Shown here: positions 9,212-16,758 of the stretch, piece by piece
How the letters are laid out: each line of letters begins with the position of its first letter
How positions within the stretch are numbered: the first letter of the stretch is position 1
Assembly (NCBI RefSeq): GCF_000384035.1
Contig: NZ_KB913024.1
Location: 3,825,021 to 3,889,020, forward strand
Reading direction: 5' to 3'
DNA length: 64,000 bases
Origin: Actinopolyspora mortivallis DSM 44261
GTDB lineage: Bacteria; Actinomycetota; Actinomycetes; Mycobacteriales; Pseudonocardiaceae
Made by a program: the position numbers and the translations under genes
The notes under the pieces: generated by a model
What the model was told of the DNA's origin: nothing
What the model saw: the letters and a program-made list of their open reading frames with translations, nothing else
Databases searched by the model: none

Positions 9212-9475
9212 TCAGTCCCCCGAGGTGGCCTCCCGGGACTCCACCCGCCTTCTCCGGCGCCAGAGCACGTGCTCTACGACCACCGAGAGCGCGATCGCCG
9301 CCGAACCGCAGACGTTCCACCAGAACAGGGATCCGTCGTGCTCCCCCGACAACCCCGCGATCAGCAGCAACACCGCGGCCAGCAGCCCCGAGACAACGCC
9401 GACGACGTGCCGCCGCGCCCCCGCCCGGGGCGGGGGAAGAACCCGGCCTCGCCCAACGAGGTACCGGCGGCGCAC
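9212..9475 (-). CDS. small two-helix membrane protein
   Basis: An 87-residue product with two hydrophobic helices (about residues 24-43 and 52-70), a very basic N-terminus and an RRRRR stop-transfer stretch. The start is a GTG at 9475. The frame stays open upstream without another convincing start, so the N-terminus is uncertain. It lies 177 nt upstream of the glycosyltransferase fusion on the same strand. No family recognised. Confidence 0.5.
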   Translation of the reverse strand: MRRRYLVGRGRVLPPPRAGARRHVVGVVSGLLAAVLLLIAGLSGEHDGSLFWWNVCGSAAIALSVVVEHVLWRRRRRVESREATSGD

Positions 9476-9655
9476 GGCGAATTCGTCCTCGTCGCCGCGG
9501 AGTCGTTCATCCCGACCTCCCGGTCCCGCCCTCCTGCGGGGCGGCGCGCGGGGCGGAGGCCGCCGTGGGAGCCCACGCCGCCGGACACCGTCCCCCGCGG
9601 GGATTCTGCCGCAGCGACGGGGGAAGACGGCAGCGTTTGCGGAGAACGGGCCGTT

Positions 9656-10852
9656 TCAGCCCTTGACGCAGACCACCTGGCGCAGCCGGGCCACCACCTC
9701 CACGAGCGCGGACTGCGCCCCGATGACCGAGTCGATGTCCTTGTAGGCACCGGGGATCTCGTCGAGCACCCCGGTGTCCTTACGGCACTCCACACCGGAG
9801 GTCTGGGCGCGCAGGTCGTCCGAGTCGAAGGTCTTCTTGGCCCTGTTGCGGCTCATCCGCCGTCCGGCGCCGTGGGCCGCCGAGTAGAAGGAACGCTCGG
9901 AACCGAGACCGCGCACCACATAGGAGCCGGTGCCCATCGAGCCGGGGATCAGGCCGGGGTCCCCGCTTCCCGCGCGGATGGCGCCCTTGCGGGTGACCAG
10001 CATGGTCCTGCCGTCGATTGTCTCCTCGGCGACGTAGTTGTGGTGGCAGGAGATCGGCTCCTCGAAGTCCACCCGGCGACCACGGAAGGACTCCCGCAGT
10101 GCCCGCTTGACCAGCGCCAGCATGACCTGGCGGTTCAGCCGCGCGTACTCCTGGGCCCAGAACAGGTCGTGGCGGTAGGCCTCCATCTGCGGGGTTCCGG
10201 ACACGAACACGGCCAGGTCCCGGTCGGGCAGGTCCCGGTTGTGCGGGAGTTCGCGGGCCCGGGCGATGTGACGTTCGGCCAGTTCCTTGCCGATGTTGCG
10301 GGAACCGCTGTGCAGCATGATCCACACCGCGTCCGTCTCGTCCAGGCACACCTCGATGAAGTGGTTGCCTCCGCCGAGGGTGCCGAGCTGGCGGCCGGCC
10401 TTGGTCTCGCGGTCCCACACTCCCCGGTCCAGGTCACCGAAACTCCGCCACAGCCGGCGCCACCGTTCGGTCGGCACCTCGACCCGCTCGGGATCCACGG
10501 GTTCCTTGTGCGCGGCGAACCCCACCGGCACCGCCCGTTCGATGCGGGAGCGGATGCCGCGCAGGTCGGCGGGCAGGTCCTCGGCGCGCAGGCTGGTCTT
10601 CACCCCGGCCATCCCGCAGCCGATGTCCACGCCCACGGCGGCGGGGGACACGGCGTCGGGCATGGCGATGACCGAGCCGACGGTGGCTCCCTTGCCCAGG
10701 TGTACGTCGGGCATGACCCGCACCCCGTGCACCCAGGGCAGGGCGGAGATGTTGCGCAGCTGGTCCAGGGCGGCGGGCTCGATCTCGTGCTCGGGTGCCC
10801 ACATGAGGGTGGGTGCCGCCGCCCCGGAGAGGGCGACCGGATAGTTCGTCAC
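9656..10852 (-). CDS. rtcB: RNA-splicing ligase RtcB
   Basis: A GTP- and Mn-dependent ligase that joins RNA 3'-phosphate or 2',3'-cyclic phosphate ends to 5'-OH ends, used in RNA repair or tRNA splicing. The 398-residue product carries the family landmarks: MPDVHLGKGATVG, VGVDIGCGMAG (metal-binding Cys), HSGSRNIGKELAERHI, CHHNYVAEE and AAHGAGRRMSR (the guanylylated histidine region). The start is the GTG at 10852, preceded by GGAG; the frame is open another 264 nt upstream, but that part lacks family similarity and overlaps the repeat at 11025-11131. No archease or RtcR gene is nearby, so the gene is an orphan with unknown regulation. Confidence 0.93.
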   Translation of the reverse strand: MTNYPVALSGAAAPTLMWAPEHEIEPAALDQLRNISALPWVHGVRVMPDVHLGKGATVGSVIAMPDAVSPAAVGVDIGCGMAGVKTSLRAEDLPADLRGIRSRIERAVPVGFAAHKEPVDPERVEVPTERWRRLWRSFGDLDRGVWDRETKAGRQLGTLGGGNHFIEVCLDETDAVWIMLHSGSRNIGKELAERHIARARELPHNRDLPDRDLAVFVSGTPQMEAYRHDLFWAQEYARLNRQVMLALVKRALRESFRGRRVDFEEPISCHHNYVAEETIDGRTMLVTRKGAIRAGSGDPGLIPGSMGTGSYVVRGLGSERSFYSAAHGAGRRMSRNRAKKTFDSDDLRAQTSGVECRKDTGVLDEIPGAYKDIDSVIGAQSALVEVVARLRQVVCVKG

Positions 10853-11024
10853 GATCGACTCCTGGAACTCGTTTCGGAAAACTCCCGGTGGACGACTCCG
10901 GGTGGGCGGAAATCGTGCACCGACCTGTCGAACACCCTGCGCAGGAACGTCCCGAACCGCCGGAGCCCGACGAGGACTTCCCGGCGATTCCAGGATAAGC
11001 GTAGTTTCGAACGCCCAGACCGTC

Positions 11025-11131
11025 GAATTATTTTCACATTTATTCGGCGTTCCCGGCGCCGAACGGGAACCAGGGAACCCGCCCCGGCTACCTGCCCACC
11101 GCGTACCCCTGGGCACCCCGCGCGTTGGCCG
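11025..11131. repeat. left direct repeat: copy of ggt 3' end
   Basis: The core at 11052-11131 matches 13707-13786 at 77 of 80 positions in the same orientation. A further short match (GAATTATTTTC) occurs at 11025-11035 and 13676-13686. On the minus strand the copy still encodes the last codons of the gamma-glutamyltransferase (ANARGAQGYAVGR, stop). It thus looks like an attachment-site-type duplication of a gene 3' end flanking about 2.6 kb of inserted DNA. Confidence 0.85.
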
Positions 11132-11482
11132 TTCCCGATTACCTTGTTGATGGCTCCGATCTCGGAGCTCCTGGTCGCCCGGCGTGACCTGACTGTGTCC
11201 CCTGTCACGTGCATGATCCGAGGGGGTGTCACCACACCGGGAGACGCCCGTGGACCGCGGAACAAGGACGTGCCCACCGGTTCTCGGATGGTCTGGTCGT
11301 AATGTGGGTGTCGGCTGTCAGCGTCGGATCAGCGATCGGGACACAACCACGTCGGGAGTTACGGCGACGACCAGTGGTTTCGACGTGTTCTGCATTGCCC
11401 GAACCGGAGCAGCTGATCCGGGGACGTGGTCGGGCCCGTTACAGGTGGCCCCAATTTGTTATAGAACTGCTATTTTTGGGCA

Positions 11483-11511
11483 TTGAACTTTTCACCTGTT
11501 TACAGTATTGT
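11483..11511 (+). promoter_or_regulatory. candidate promoter for bacteriocin-like gene
   Basis: TTGAAC at 11483-11488 and TATTGT at 11506-11511 are separated by exactly 17 nt, in the most AT-rich part of the window, about 220-250 nt upstream of the secreted cysteine-rich protein. The match to a primary sigma-factor promoter is good by eye; use is inferred. Confidence 0.4.
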
Positions 11512-11759
11512 AATCAAACTGTTCAAGATGCGAATATTTTTCACGTGGTTACGCTCGCGTCGCAAAGCTCAAGGTCGTGTCAAGGATCGTGTCTGTGTGT
11601 CATGCCGTGCTTCGTGACGTAGCGCTCCCCTTTGGCACCGACGGTGTTGGGTAGCCTTCGCTGGCCGAGGCGCGGCGGTGCCCAGAGTTTCCGCAATTCG
11701 CGAACGCAGTTGAGAATGGGGAGAAACACATTTTAACGACGGCGAAGTTTCGTAAGCCG

Positions 11760-12530
11760 GTGATGGCAGTTGCGCCTTTGGCGCTGGGACTCGTATTGGG
11801 AGGGATGACACCGACACCCACCATGGCGGCGACTCAGGAGACGCAGGGGTCTGTTTCCACGGCTGCTCACGATGTGGGTGGTTCCTGCTCGCCCCAGGAC
11901 TCCTCGGCGGGGGCGGCGACCGAGATGACACTGGTTGAGGGCCAGCACGCACGCGACCTGACGAGAGCGGCTTTCGAGGCCGTGAAGAATGGCGAGGTTT
12001 CCGTCCAAGCTCCGCAAAGGGCGCTGTCCTGGGATCAGGCCAAGGTCTATAGGGTAGACGCTGAGGAAACGACGTCCACTTCGGTGACGATTCCTGTCGA
12101 CGGGGACTACAGCCTGGTCAGCAATCTCACGGTTCTCTTCGACGAGAACGGAGACATCGTCCAGTACAGTGAGACGCTCATCAGTGAGAACAAGGAAGGG
12201 AACTTCAACATCACGAGTTTCACAGACGGCGTGCTCGTGAACAGCAACGACACAGACCAGCCGTACATGACAGACGAGCAGCTGCAACAAGGGGCGAACA
12301 GCGGCGCTGGTAGTTCTGAATCCATGACCGCGATGGGGGTCGGGAGCACGGTCGCCTGTGTCGCCTCAGTACTTGGCGTGAGTGGCGCCACCGGGTATCT
12401 CATCGTGAGTGCCTGCACGGGTGCGTGCACGATTCCCGGGGCGGGCACATCGGTGTGTGTCGCGTGCATCGGCGCCTATGCCACCGTCGGTGGCGCGTCA
12501 ATCACCGCCGTCGCCAGCTGCTTCGGTTAA
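11760..12530 (+). CDS. secreted cysteine-rich bacteriocin-like precursor
   Basis: About 256 residues from GTG 11760. The N-terminal hydrophobic run (APLALGLVLGG) ends in an Ala-rich stretch (PTMAATQ), as in a Sec signal peptide. A polar, Asp/Glu/Ser/Thr-rich middle domain spans about residues 45-180. The last 60 residues are different: glycine- and alanine-rich, hydrophobic, with six cysteines (VACVAS, SACTGACT, SVCVACIG, SCFG at the very end). The layout of leader, pro-domain and small Cys-rich hydrophobic C-terminus resembles pre-pro-bacteriocins such as the halocin C8 group; I infer that class from architecture only. No Shine-Dalgarno precedes GTG 11760; a GGGAG at 11718-11722 is well placed for a non-canonical ATT at 11730, which would supply the basic n-region. 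Confidence 0.7.
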   Translation: MMAVAPLALGLVLGGMTPTPTMAATQETQGSVSTAAHDVGGSCSPQDSSAGAATEMTLVEGQHARDLTRAAFEAVKNGEVSVQAPQRALSWDQAKVYRVDAEETTSTSVTIPVDGDYSLVSNLTVLFDENGDIVQYSETLISENKEGNFNITSFTDGVLVNSNDTDQPYMTDEQLQQGANSGAGSSESMTAMGVGSTVACVASVLGVSGATGYLIVSACTGACTIPGAGTSVCVACIGAYATVGGASITAVASCFG

Positions 12531-12540
12531 AGTGAGAATA

Positions 12541-12744
12541 ATGAAACAGACGTGGCTGTTCGTGATCAGCCTAGCCGGAATGGCCGTGTCGGCTGCCGTG
12601 TTGATCTTGTTTATCCCGTCGCTGTTCCGCTCTGGCGAACAGGGCAACTTCTGGATCCACGGGGTACTCGCGTGCCTTACCGTGGCCTTCGCGGTGGGAG
12701 TACTGTACTGGCGTCCATCGACGTCGAGGCCGGACGGCGGATAG
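12541..12744 (+). CDS. two-helix membrane protein, candidate immunity
   Basis: A 67-residue protein from ATG 12541, preceded by a weak GTGAGA. Two transmembrane helices (about residues 5-27 and 38-58) are joined by a short polar loop, with a Pro/Arg tail. It starts only 10 nt after the stop of the cysteine-rich secreted protein, so the two are almost certainly co-transcribed. Small membrane proteins directly downstream of bacteriocin precursors are often immunity factors; that role is inferred from position and topology. Family not recognised. Confidence 0.7.
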   Translation: MKQTWLFVISLAGMAVSAAVLILFIPSLFRSGEQGNFWIHGVLACLTVAFAVGVLYWRPSTSRPDGG

Positions 12745-12786
12745 CCCTGGACTTTCCTCACGAAGGTCGTGACAGCGGCTACGGCA

Positions 12787-12815
12787 ATCACACCCGGCCG
12801 GTCCTCGGGTGTGAT
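12787..12815 (+). terminator. hairpin after candidate immunity gene
   Basis: ATCACACCCG at 12787-12796 pairs perfectly with CGGGTGTGAT at 12806-12815 (9-nt loop), 43 nt after the stop at 12744. A second perfect hairpin follows, AGCATTCCGTG at 12883-12893 with CACGGAATGCT at 12909-12919. Either could end the two-gene transcript. Confidence 0.55.
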
Positions 12816-12959
12816 GTGTCGATCCAGCGTGGCCGAGCTGTCGCCAAATAGGCGACGAAGGTCTCGCCCGCGAGAGTAGGGAAGCATTCCGTGTCAACCA
12901 TCGTGTGGCACGGAATGCTCCGCTCAGTCGGTGCGGGCGGCCAGGGCGGTGTTGACCAT

Positions 12960-13165
12960 GGCGCGATCGAAGGCCTCCGGATCGAAACGGCTGCCGCAGA
13001 GTTCACGAGCGCGGCGTCCAGGATGGTGAGCCGATCCTGCGCCAGGTCACCACCCGTTTCGACCTGCCCGCAGACGGCACCGACGCTCACCGGGTGGTCG
13101 CTGAGCTGCATGCCGCGGCCGACCGGATCGCTACCGCGCACACCTTCGGTCTGGCGGCCAAGACC
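12960..13165 (+). pseudogene. peptide deformylase-like N-terminal remnant
   Basis: A short stretch resembles the start of polypeptide deformylases. RIETAAAEFTSAAS in one frame (about 12978-13019) is followed, after a frame change near 13020, by GVQDGEPILRQVTTRFDLP and then VVAELHAAADRIATAHTFGL. In intact enzymes this leads into the G-x-G-L-A-A-P-Q-x-G metal-site motif. Here it stops at FGLAAK and runs without a stop into thermonuclease-like sequence. The EGCLS and HEXXH motifs are missing, so it cannot be active. Confidence 0.5.
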
Positions 13166-13198
13166 GAGGGCCCGGCGTTGTCGACGACCCAGCAGGTG

Positions 13199-13480
13199 AC
13201 GGTGCGGCTGCTGGAGATCGACACACCCGAGACCAAACACCCGGACAAACCGGTACAGTGCTACGGCCAAAAGGCCACCGAGCATCTACGGGGACTCGTC
13301 TCGGTCGGGGACACCGTGTGGGTCCAGCGCGACGAAGAACTCCCCGACCAGTACGACCGGCACCTGCTCTACCTCTGGACCGAGCAGGGCACGTTCGTCA
13401 ACCTCGACCAGGTTCGAGGCGGATTCGCGCGAGCGAAGCTGTATCAGCCCAACGACAAGCACTGGGACACGATCCAGTTG
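13199..13480 (+). pseudogene. thermonuclease (SNase-like) remnant
   Basis: About 94 codons match the core of staphylococcal-nuclease-like proteins: VRLLEIDTPETKH, GQKATEHLRGLVSVGDTV, then YDRHLLYLWTEQGTFVNLDQ. The usual N-terminal strand is missing, and after NDKHWDTIQ the family C-terminal helix is replaced by unrelated sequence and a structured inverted repeat. The piece is fused in frame to the deformylase-like remnant, giving a 174-codon open frame from GTG 13094 that is best read as a decayed chimera rather than a gene. Confidence 0.6.
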
Positions 13481-13492
13481 CGACCCCTGCCA

Positions 13493-13572
13493 GGGGCGAT
13501 GAGGACCGCAGGGGTCGCAACCTTCATAGGTGGAGGAATCCGACTCCTACGCCTATACGTCCTCATCGCCCC
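13493..13572. repeat. 14-bp perfect inverted repeat with inner stem
   Basis: GGGGCGATGAGGAC at 13493-13506 pairs with GTCCTCATCGCCCC at 13559-13572. Inside the 52-nt interval a second imperfect stem forms (ATAGGTGGAG with CTCCTACGCCTAT). The element overlaps the decayed end of the nuclease remnant. It may be the foot of a mobile element or a structured RNA; no transposase belongs to it. Confidence 0.65.
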
Positions 13573-13675
13573 TAGGCTGGGTCTCATAAACACTGAGTCC
13601 AGGTGCTGGCCACGTTGAGGACGAGAGCGGCCGCACTGTCTCCTTCGGAGTTCCCGACAAGGATCATTACTGGCT

Positions 13676-13786
13676 GAATTATTTTCGCTTTTGTGTGGGC
13701 AACAACCCCGGCGCCGAACGGGAACCACGGAACACGCCCCGGCTACCTGCCCACCGCGTAACCCTGGGCACCCCGCGCGTTGGCCG
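13676..13786. repeat. right direct repeat: ggt 3' end and flank
   Basis: The native counterpart of the copy at 11025-11131. The core at 13707-13786 covers the last 14 codons of the gamma-glutamyltransferase gene and 36 bp beyond its stop. Differences inside the coding part are synonymous (GGT versus GGG for the Gly before YAVGR). Together the two copies bracket the bacteriocin-like island. Confidence 0.85.
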
Positions 13787-15542
13787 CCGCACGCAGCAGC
13801 CCGCTGTCCGGATCCCGGGCCACCGCCGAGAGCCTGCCCAAGGCCCACGCGCCCGCGTCGACCACGCGGTGCCCACGCCGGGACAGCTCGTCCAACCGCT
13901 CCCGCCCCAACCGGGACTCCACCACCAGCCGCCGCGACTGCCAGCCCCGCGGATAGAAGGAGGCGGGAAAAGCCGTGGTGTGCCAGGCCGGGGCGTCGAT
14001 CGCCGCCTGCAGACCCAATCCCGCGTGCACGTGGGCCAACCAGAAACACAGCTGCCACTGGTCCTGCTGGTCTCCACCCGGAGTGCCGAACGCCAGCACC
14101 GCCGCCCCGTCCCGCGAGGCCAACGAGGGACTCAACGTGCTGCGCGGACGCCTGCCCGGAACCAACGAGTTCGGCAGCCCCTCCTGCAACCAGAACATCT
14201 GCGCCCGGCTGTTCAGACAGAAACCCAGTTCGGGAATCGTCGGGCAGGACTGCAACCAGCCCCCGGACGGCGTGGCCGAGACCATGTTGCCCCAGCGGTC
14301 CACCACGTCCACGTGCACCGTGTCCCCCCGGCCCTGCCCGGTCCACGAGACGGTCGGCTCCCCCAGACCGACCCCGCTGGGATCGGGCGGCGACTCGGCG
14401 CCCCGACCCAGGGCCACGTGGTCCGGCAGCACGGGAGTCTTCCCGCCCGGGGAACCCGGACGCAGCTCCGCCGAGGCGGTCTCGCCGATCAGCCCGCGCC
14501 GGTGGGCCGCGTACTCCGCCGACAACAGCGCCTCGGCGACACCGGCGGGGGCGGAGTCGCCGTAGTGGGCCTCGCGGTCGGCGAAGGCCAGCTTGGCCGC
14601 CTCCACGGCGGTGTGCACCGTCTCCGCCTCGGCGACGCCCTCCCGGTACTCGGGGGTGAACCCCTCCAACAGCCGGAGCTGTTGCAGCAGCACCGGCCCC
14701 TGGCACCACGGCCCGAACTTCGCCAGACTCCACCCACCCGGCAGCTCCAGCGTCACCGGATCCTCGTAGTGCGCCGAGAACCGCGCCATGTCCTCGCCGG
14801 TGAGCACCCCGGGATGCGCGGAACCGGAGCCGTCCCAGACCGGGGTGCGCACGAAGCGGTCCACCGCCTCGGCGACGAAGCCCCGCGACCAGGCCCGGCG
14901 GGCCGCGTCGATCCGTGCCTCACGACCGCCCCCGGCCGCGTTGCCCTCGCGCACCAGCCGCCGCCAGGTACGCGCCAACTCCGGGTTGCGCAGCACCGTG
15001 CCCGTTCGCGGAGGCCTGCCGGAGGGCATCCACAGCCGCGCCGAGGAGGGCCAGTGGGTGGCGAACAGTCCGCCGACGGTGGCGATGGTGCTCGCCAGCC
15101 GCTCCACCACGGGGAAGCCGTCCGCGGCGTAGCCGACCGCGAAACGCAGCACCCGTTCCAGCTCCATCGTCCCGTGGTCGCGCAGCAGCTTCAGCCAGCC
15201 GTCCCAGGCGCCCGGCACGGTGGCGGGCAGCAGCCCGATGCCGGGAATCAGCTCCAGCCCGAAATCCCCGGCGAAACGGTCGATCGTGGCACCGGCGGGG
15301 GCGGGTCCCTGCCCGCACAGCGCCCGGGGACGCCCTCCCCGTACGGCGAACAGCGCGGGCAGTTCCCCGGCCGGGCCGTTGAGGTGCGGCTCGACCACCT
15401 GCAACACGAAACCGGCCGCCACGGCCGCGTCGAAGGCGTTGCCGCCCTCCTCCAACACCGCCATTCCCGCCGTGGAGGCCAGCCAGTGGGTCGAGGCGAC
15501 CATCCCGTGGGTGCCGAGCAGCTCGGGGCGCGTGGTGACCAT
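13743..15542 (-). CDS. gamma-glutamyltransferase family protein
   Basis: An Ntn-hydrolase of 599 residues from ATG 15542. Family features are GMVASTHWLAS and GGNAFDAAVAAGFVLQVVEP near the N-terminus and the autoprocessing Thr at about residue 408 (GDTVHVDVVDRWGN). The large chain would precede it and the small, catalytic chain follow. The Thr context departs from the textbook TTH-S of GGT1, as in YwrD-like members, so the exact substrate (glutathione, other gamma-glutamyl compounds or acyl amides) is uncertain. No signal peptide is present, so it is probably cytoplasmic. The frame is open 460 nt further upstream, but that part is antisense to the prolyl aminopeptidase gene. Its 3' end is duplicated at 11052-11131. 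Confidence 0.88.
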   Translation of the reverse strand: MVTTRPELLGTHGMVASTHWLASTAGMAVLEEGGNAFDAAVAAGFVLQVVEPHLNGPAGELPALFAVRGGRPRALCGQGPAPAGATIDRFAGDFGLELIPGIGLLPATVPGAWDGWLKLLRDHGTMELERVLRFAVGYAADGFPVVERLASTIATVGGLFATHWPSSARLWMPSGRPPRTGTVLRNPELARTWRRLVREGNAAGGGREARIDAARRAWSRGFVAEAVDRFVRTPVWDGSGSAHPGVLTGEDMARFSAHYEDPVTLELPGGWSLAKFGPWCQGPVLLQQLRLLEGFTPEYREGVAEAETVHTAVEAAKLAFADREAHYGDSAPAGVAEALLSAEYAAHRRGLIGETASAELRPGSPGGKTPVLPDHVALGRGAESPPDPSGVGLGEPTVSWTGQGRGDTVHVDVVDRWGNMVSATPSGGWLQSCPTIPELGFCLNSRAQMFWLQEGLPNSLVPGRRPRSTLSPSLASRDGAAVLAFGTPGGDQQDQWQLCFWLAHVHAGLGLQAAIDAPAWHTTAFPASFYPRGWQSRRLVVESRLGRERLDELSRRGHRVVDAGAWALGRLSAVARDPDSGLLRAAANARGAQGYAVGR

Positions 15543-15734
15543 CCACCCCAGCCTAGAAGCGCGACCGGCGAAGATCACGGGAATCCGAACAGGTTTCCGA
15601 AGTGAGTACGTCCCGTACGCGCGGGAACGGGCCGTGGTGGGCCAAATTTTAGGCAAAATCGGCCACGGCGGCCCCGGAGGAGAGCCCCGGATACTCCCTC
15701 CAACCGAGAACCGGGCCGTACTAGTCTGCCTCCC

Positions 15735-16691
15735 ATGCCGTATCCGACCCCGGATCCACACCGGACCGGAACACTCGACGTCGGCGGCGGGCACCGGATC
15801 CACTGGGAGGTTCGCGGCGACCCGGACGGCGAACCGGCCGTGGTGCTGCACGGCGGCCCCGGATCCGGCGCCTCCTGCCGGTGGCAACGGTTCTTCGACC
15901 CCGAACGTTACCGGGTCGTGCTGTTCGACCAGCGCGGATGCGGACGCAGCACCCCACACGCGGGCGACACGGTCGCCGCGTTGAACCACAACACCACCGC
16001 GCACCTGATCTCCGACCTGGAACGACTACGCGAACACCTGGGCATCGAGCGCTGGCTGCTCTTCGGTGCCTCGTGGGGCAGCACCCTCGGCCTGTCCTAC
16101 GCCGTGGAACACCCGCAGCGGGTCAGCGAGCTGGTGCTGTGGTCCGTGGTGACCACCCGCGCCCACGAGGTCGCGTGGATGACCCACACCATGGGCCACA
16201 TCCACCCCCACGAGTTCGCCGAACTGCTGGGCCACCTGCCCGCCGAGCGGCGTGGCGGCAACATCCCGGCGGCCTTCCACGACCTGCTCGTGCACCCCGA
16301 CCCCGAGATCCACCACACGGCGGCCCGCGCCTGGTGCGCCTGGGAGGACCGCGTGGCCACGCTGAGCGGACCCGTCGAGCGCGGCCCCCGCTACGAGGAC
16401 CCCCGGTTCCGACTCGGATTCGCCCGGCTGGTGACACACTACTTCGGCAACCACGCCTTCCTGCCCGACGACGGCATCACCGGCCGACTCCACCGCATCG
16501 CGCACCTACCCGCCCTCCTGGTGCGCGGACGACTCGACATCGCCTCCCCGCTCAGCGCCGCCGTCGAAGTAGCGGACCACCTGCCGCGTTCCCGACTGCA
16601 CATCGTGGAGGACGAGTCTCACTCGGCGGGCCCGGAGACGGAGCGGCTGCTGACCGCCACGCTCGACGAAACGGCCTCCCGACGGGACTAG
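15735..16691 (+). CDS. pip: prolyl aminopeptidase (S33)
   Basis: An alpha/beta-hydrolase of 318 residues that removes N-terminal proline from peptides. The S33 marks are visible: oxyanion motif HGGPGSG at 39-45, DQRGCGRS at about 65-72, nucleophile elbow GASWGS with Ser113, a downstream Asp in RGRLDIASP and the terminal His in DESHSAG. The length is normal for the monomeric bacterial enzyme. It is divergent from the gamma-glutamyltransferase gene across 190 bp; both act on peptides, and a shared role in peptide nitrogen recycling is possible. Confidence 0.93.
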   Translation: MPYPTPDPHRTGTLDVGGGHRIHWEVRGDPDGEPAVVLHGGPGSGASCRWQRFFDPERYRVVLFDQRGCGRSTPHAGDTVAALNHNTTAHLISDLERLREHLGIERWLLFGASWGSTLGLSYAVEHPQRVSELVLWSVVTTRAHEVAWMTHTMGHIHPHEFAELLGHLPAERRGGNIPAAFHDLLVHPDPEIHHTAARAWCAWEDRVATLSGPVERGPRYEDPRFRLGFARLVTHYFGNHAFLPDDGITGRLHRIAHLPALLVRGRLDIASPLSAAVEVADHLPRSRLHIVEDESHSAGPETERLLTATLDETASRRD

Positions 16692-16758
16692 CGCGACCGG
16701 GCGGCACCGGGCCCGAACCCGTGACGGAACGCGGCCGGTCCGACTAGGCTCGACCACT

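Larger units (their letters stand above)
10853..11729. other. gene-free stretch with island left border
   Basis: An 877-bp stretch without a convincing gene. It holds the upstream region of rtcB, then the left copy of the ggt-tail repeat (11025-11131), then sequence that becomes clearly AT-richer around 11440-11560 with a candidate promoter. Frames open across it have no recognisable protein character. The composition change at about 11440 suggests foreign DNA. Confidence 0.6.

Noticed and set aside
10853-11116. An N-terminal extension of RtcB by 88 residues
   Set aside because: The region lacks family similarity, includes the repeat copy, and GTG 10852 has a proper GGAG ribosome site.
5942-11302. 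A giant open frame (about 1786 codons) on the plus strand across the glycosyltransferase fusion and rtcB
   Set aside because: It is antisense to two clear genes and exists because of extreme GC3 bias; composition is Arg/His/Pro/Gln-rich with no domain.
11209-11622. A plus-strand frame of 137 codons upstream of the bacteriocin-like gene
   Set aside because: No ribosome site and no protein character; it crosses the candidate promoter and the AT-rich stretch.
12948-13040. A minus-strand piece ending CGSRFDPEAFDRAMVNTAL before a stop, resembling the end of a real protein
   Set aside because: It overlaps the better-supported deformylase-like remnant on the other strand and is only about 30 codons.
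13444-14733. A 429-codon minus-strand frame overlapping the end of ggt
   Set aside because: It is out of frame with ggt, which has the family motifs; the product is Gly/Arg-rich and unrecognisable.
15543-16004. An N-terminal extension of the gamma-glutamyltransferase by 154 residues
   Set aside because: It is antisense to the start of the prolyl aminopeptidase gene; the family begins near ATG 15542.
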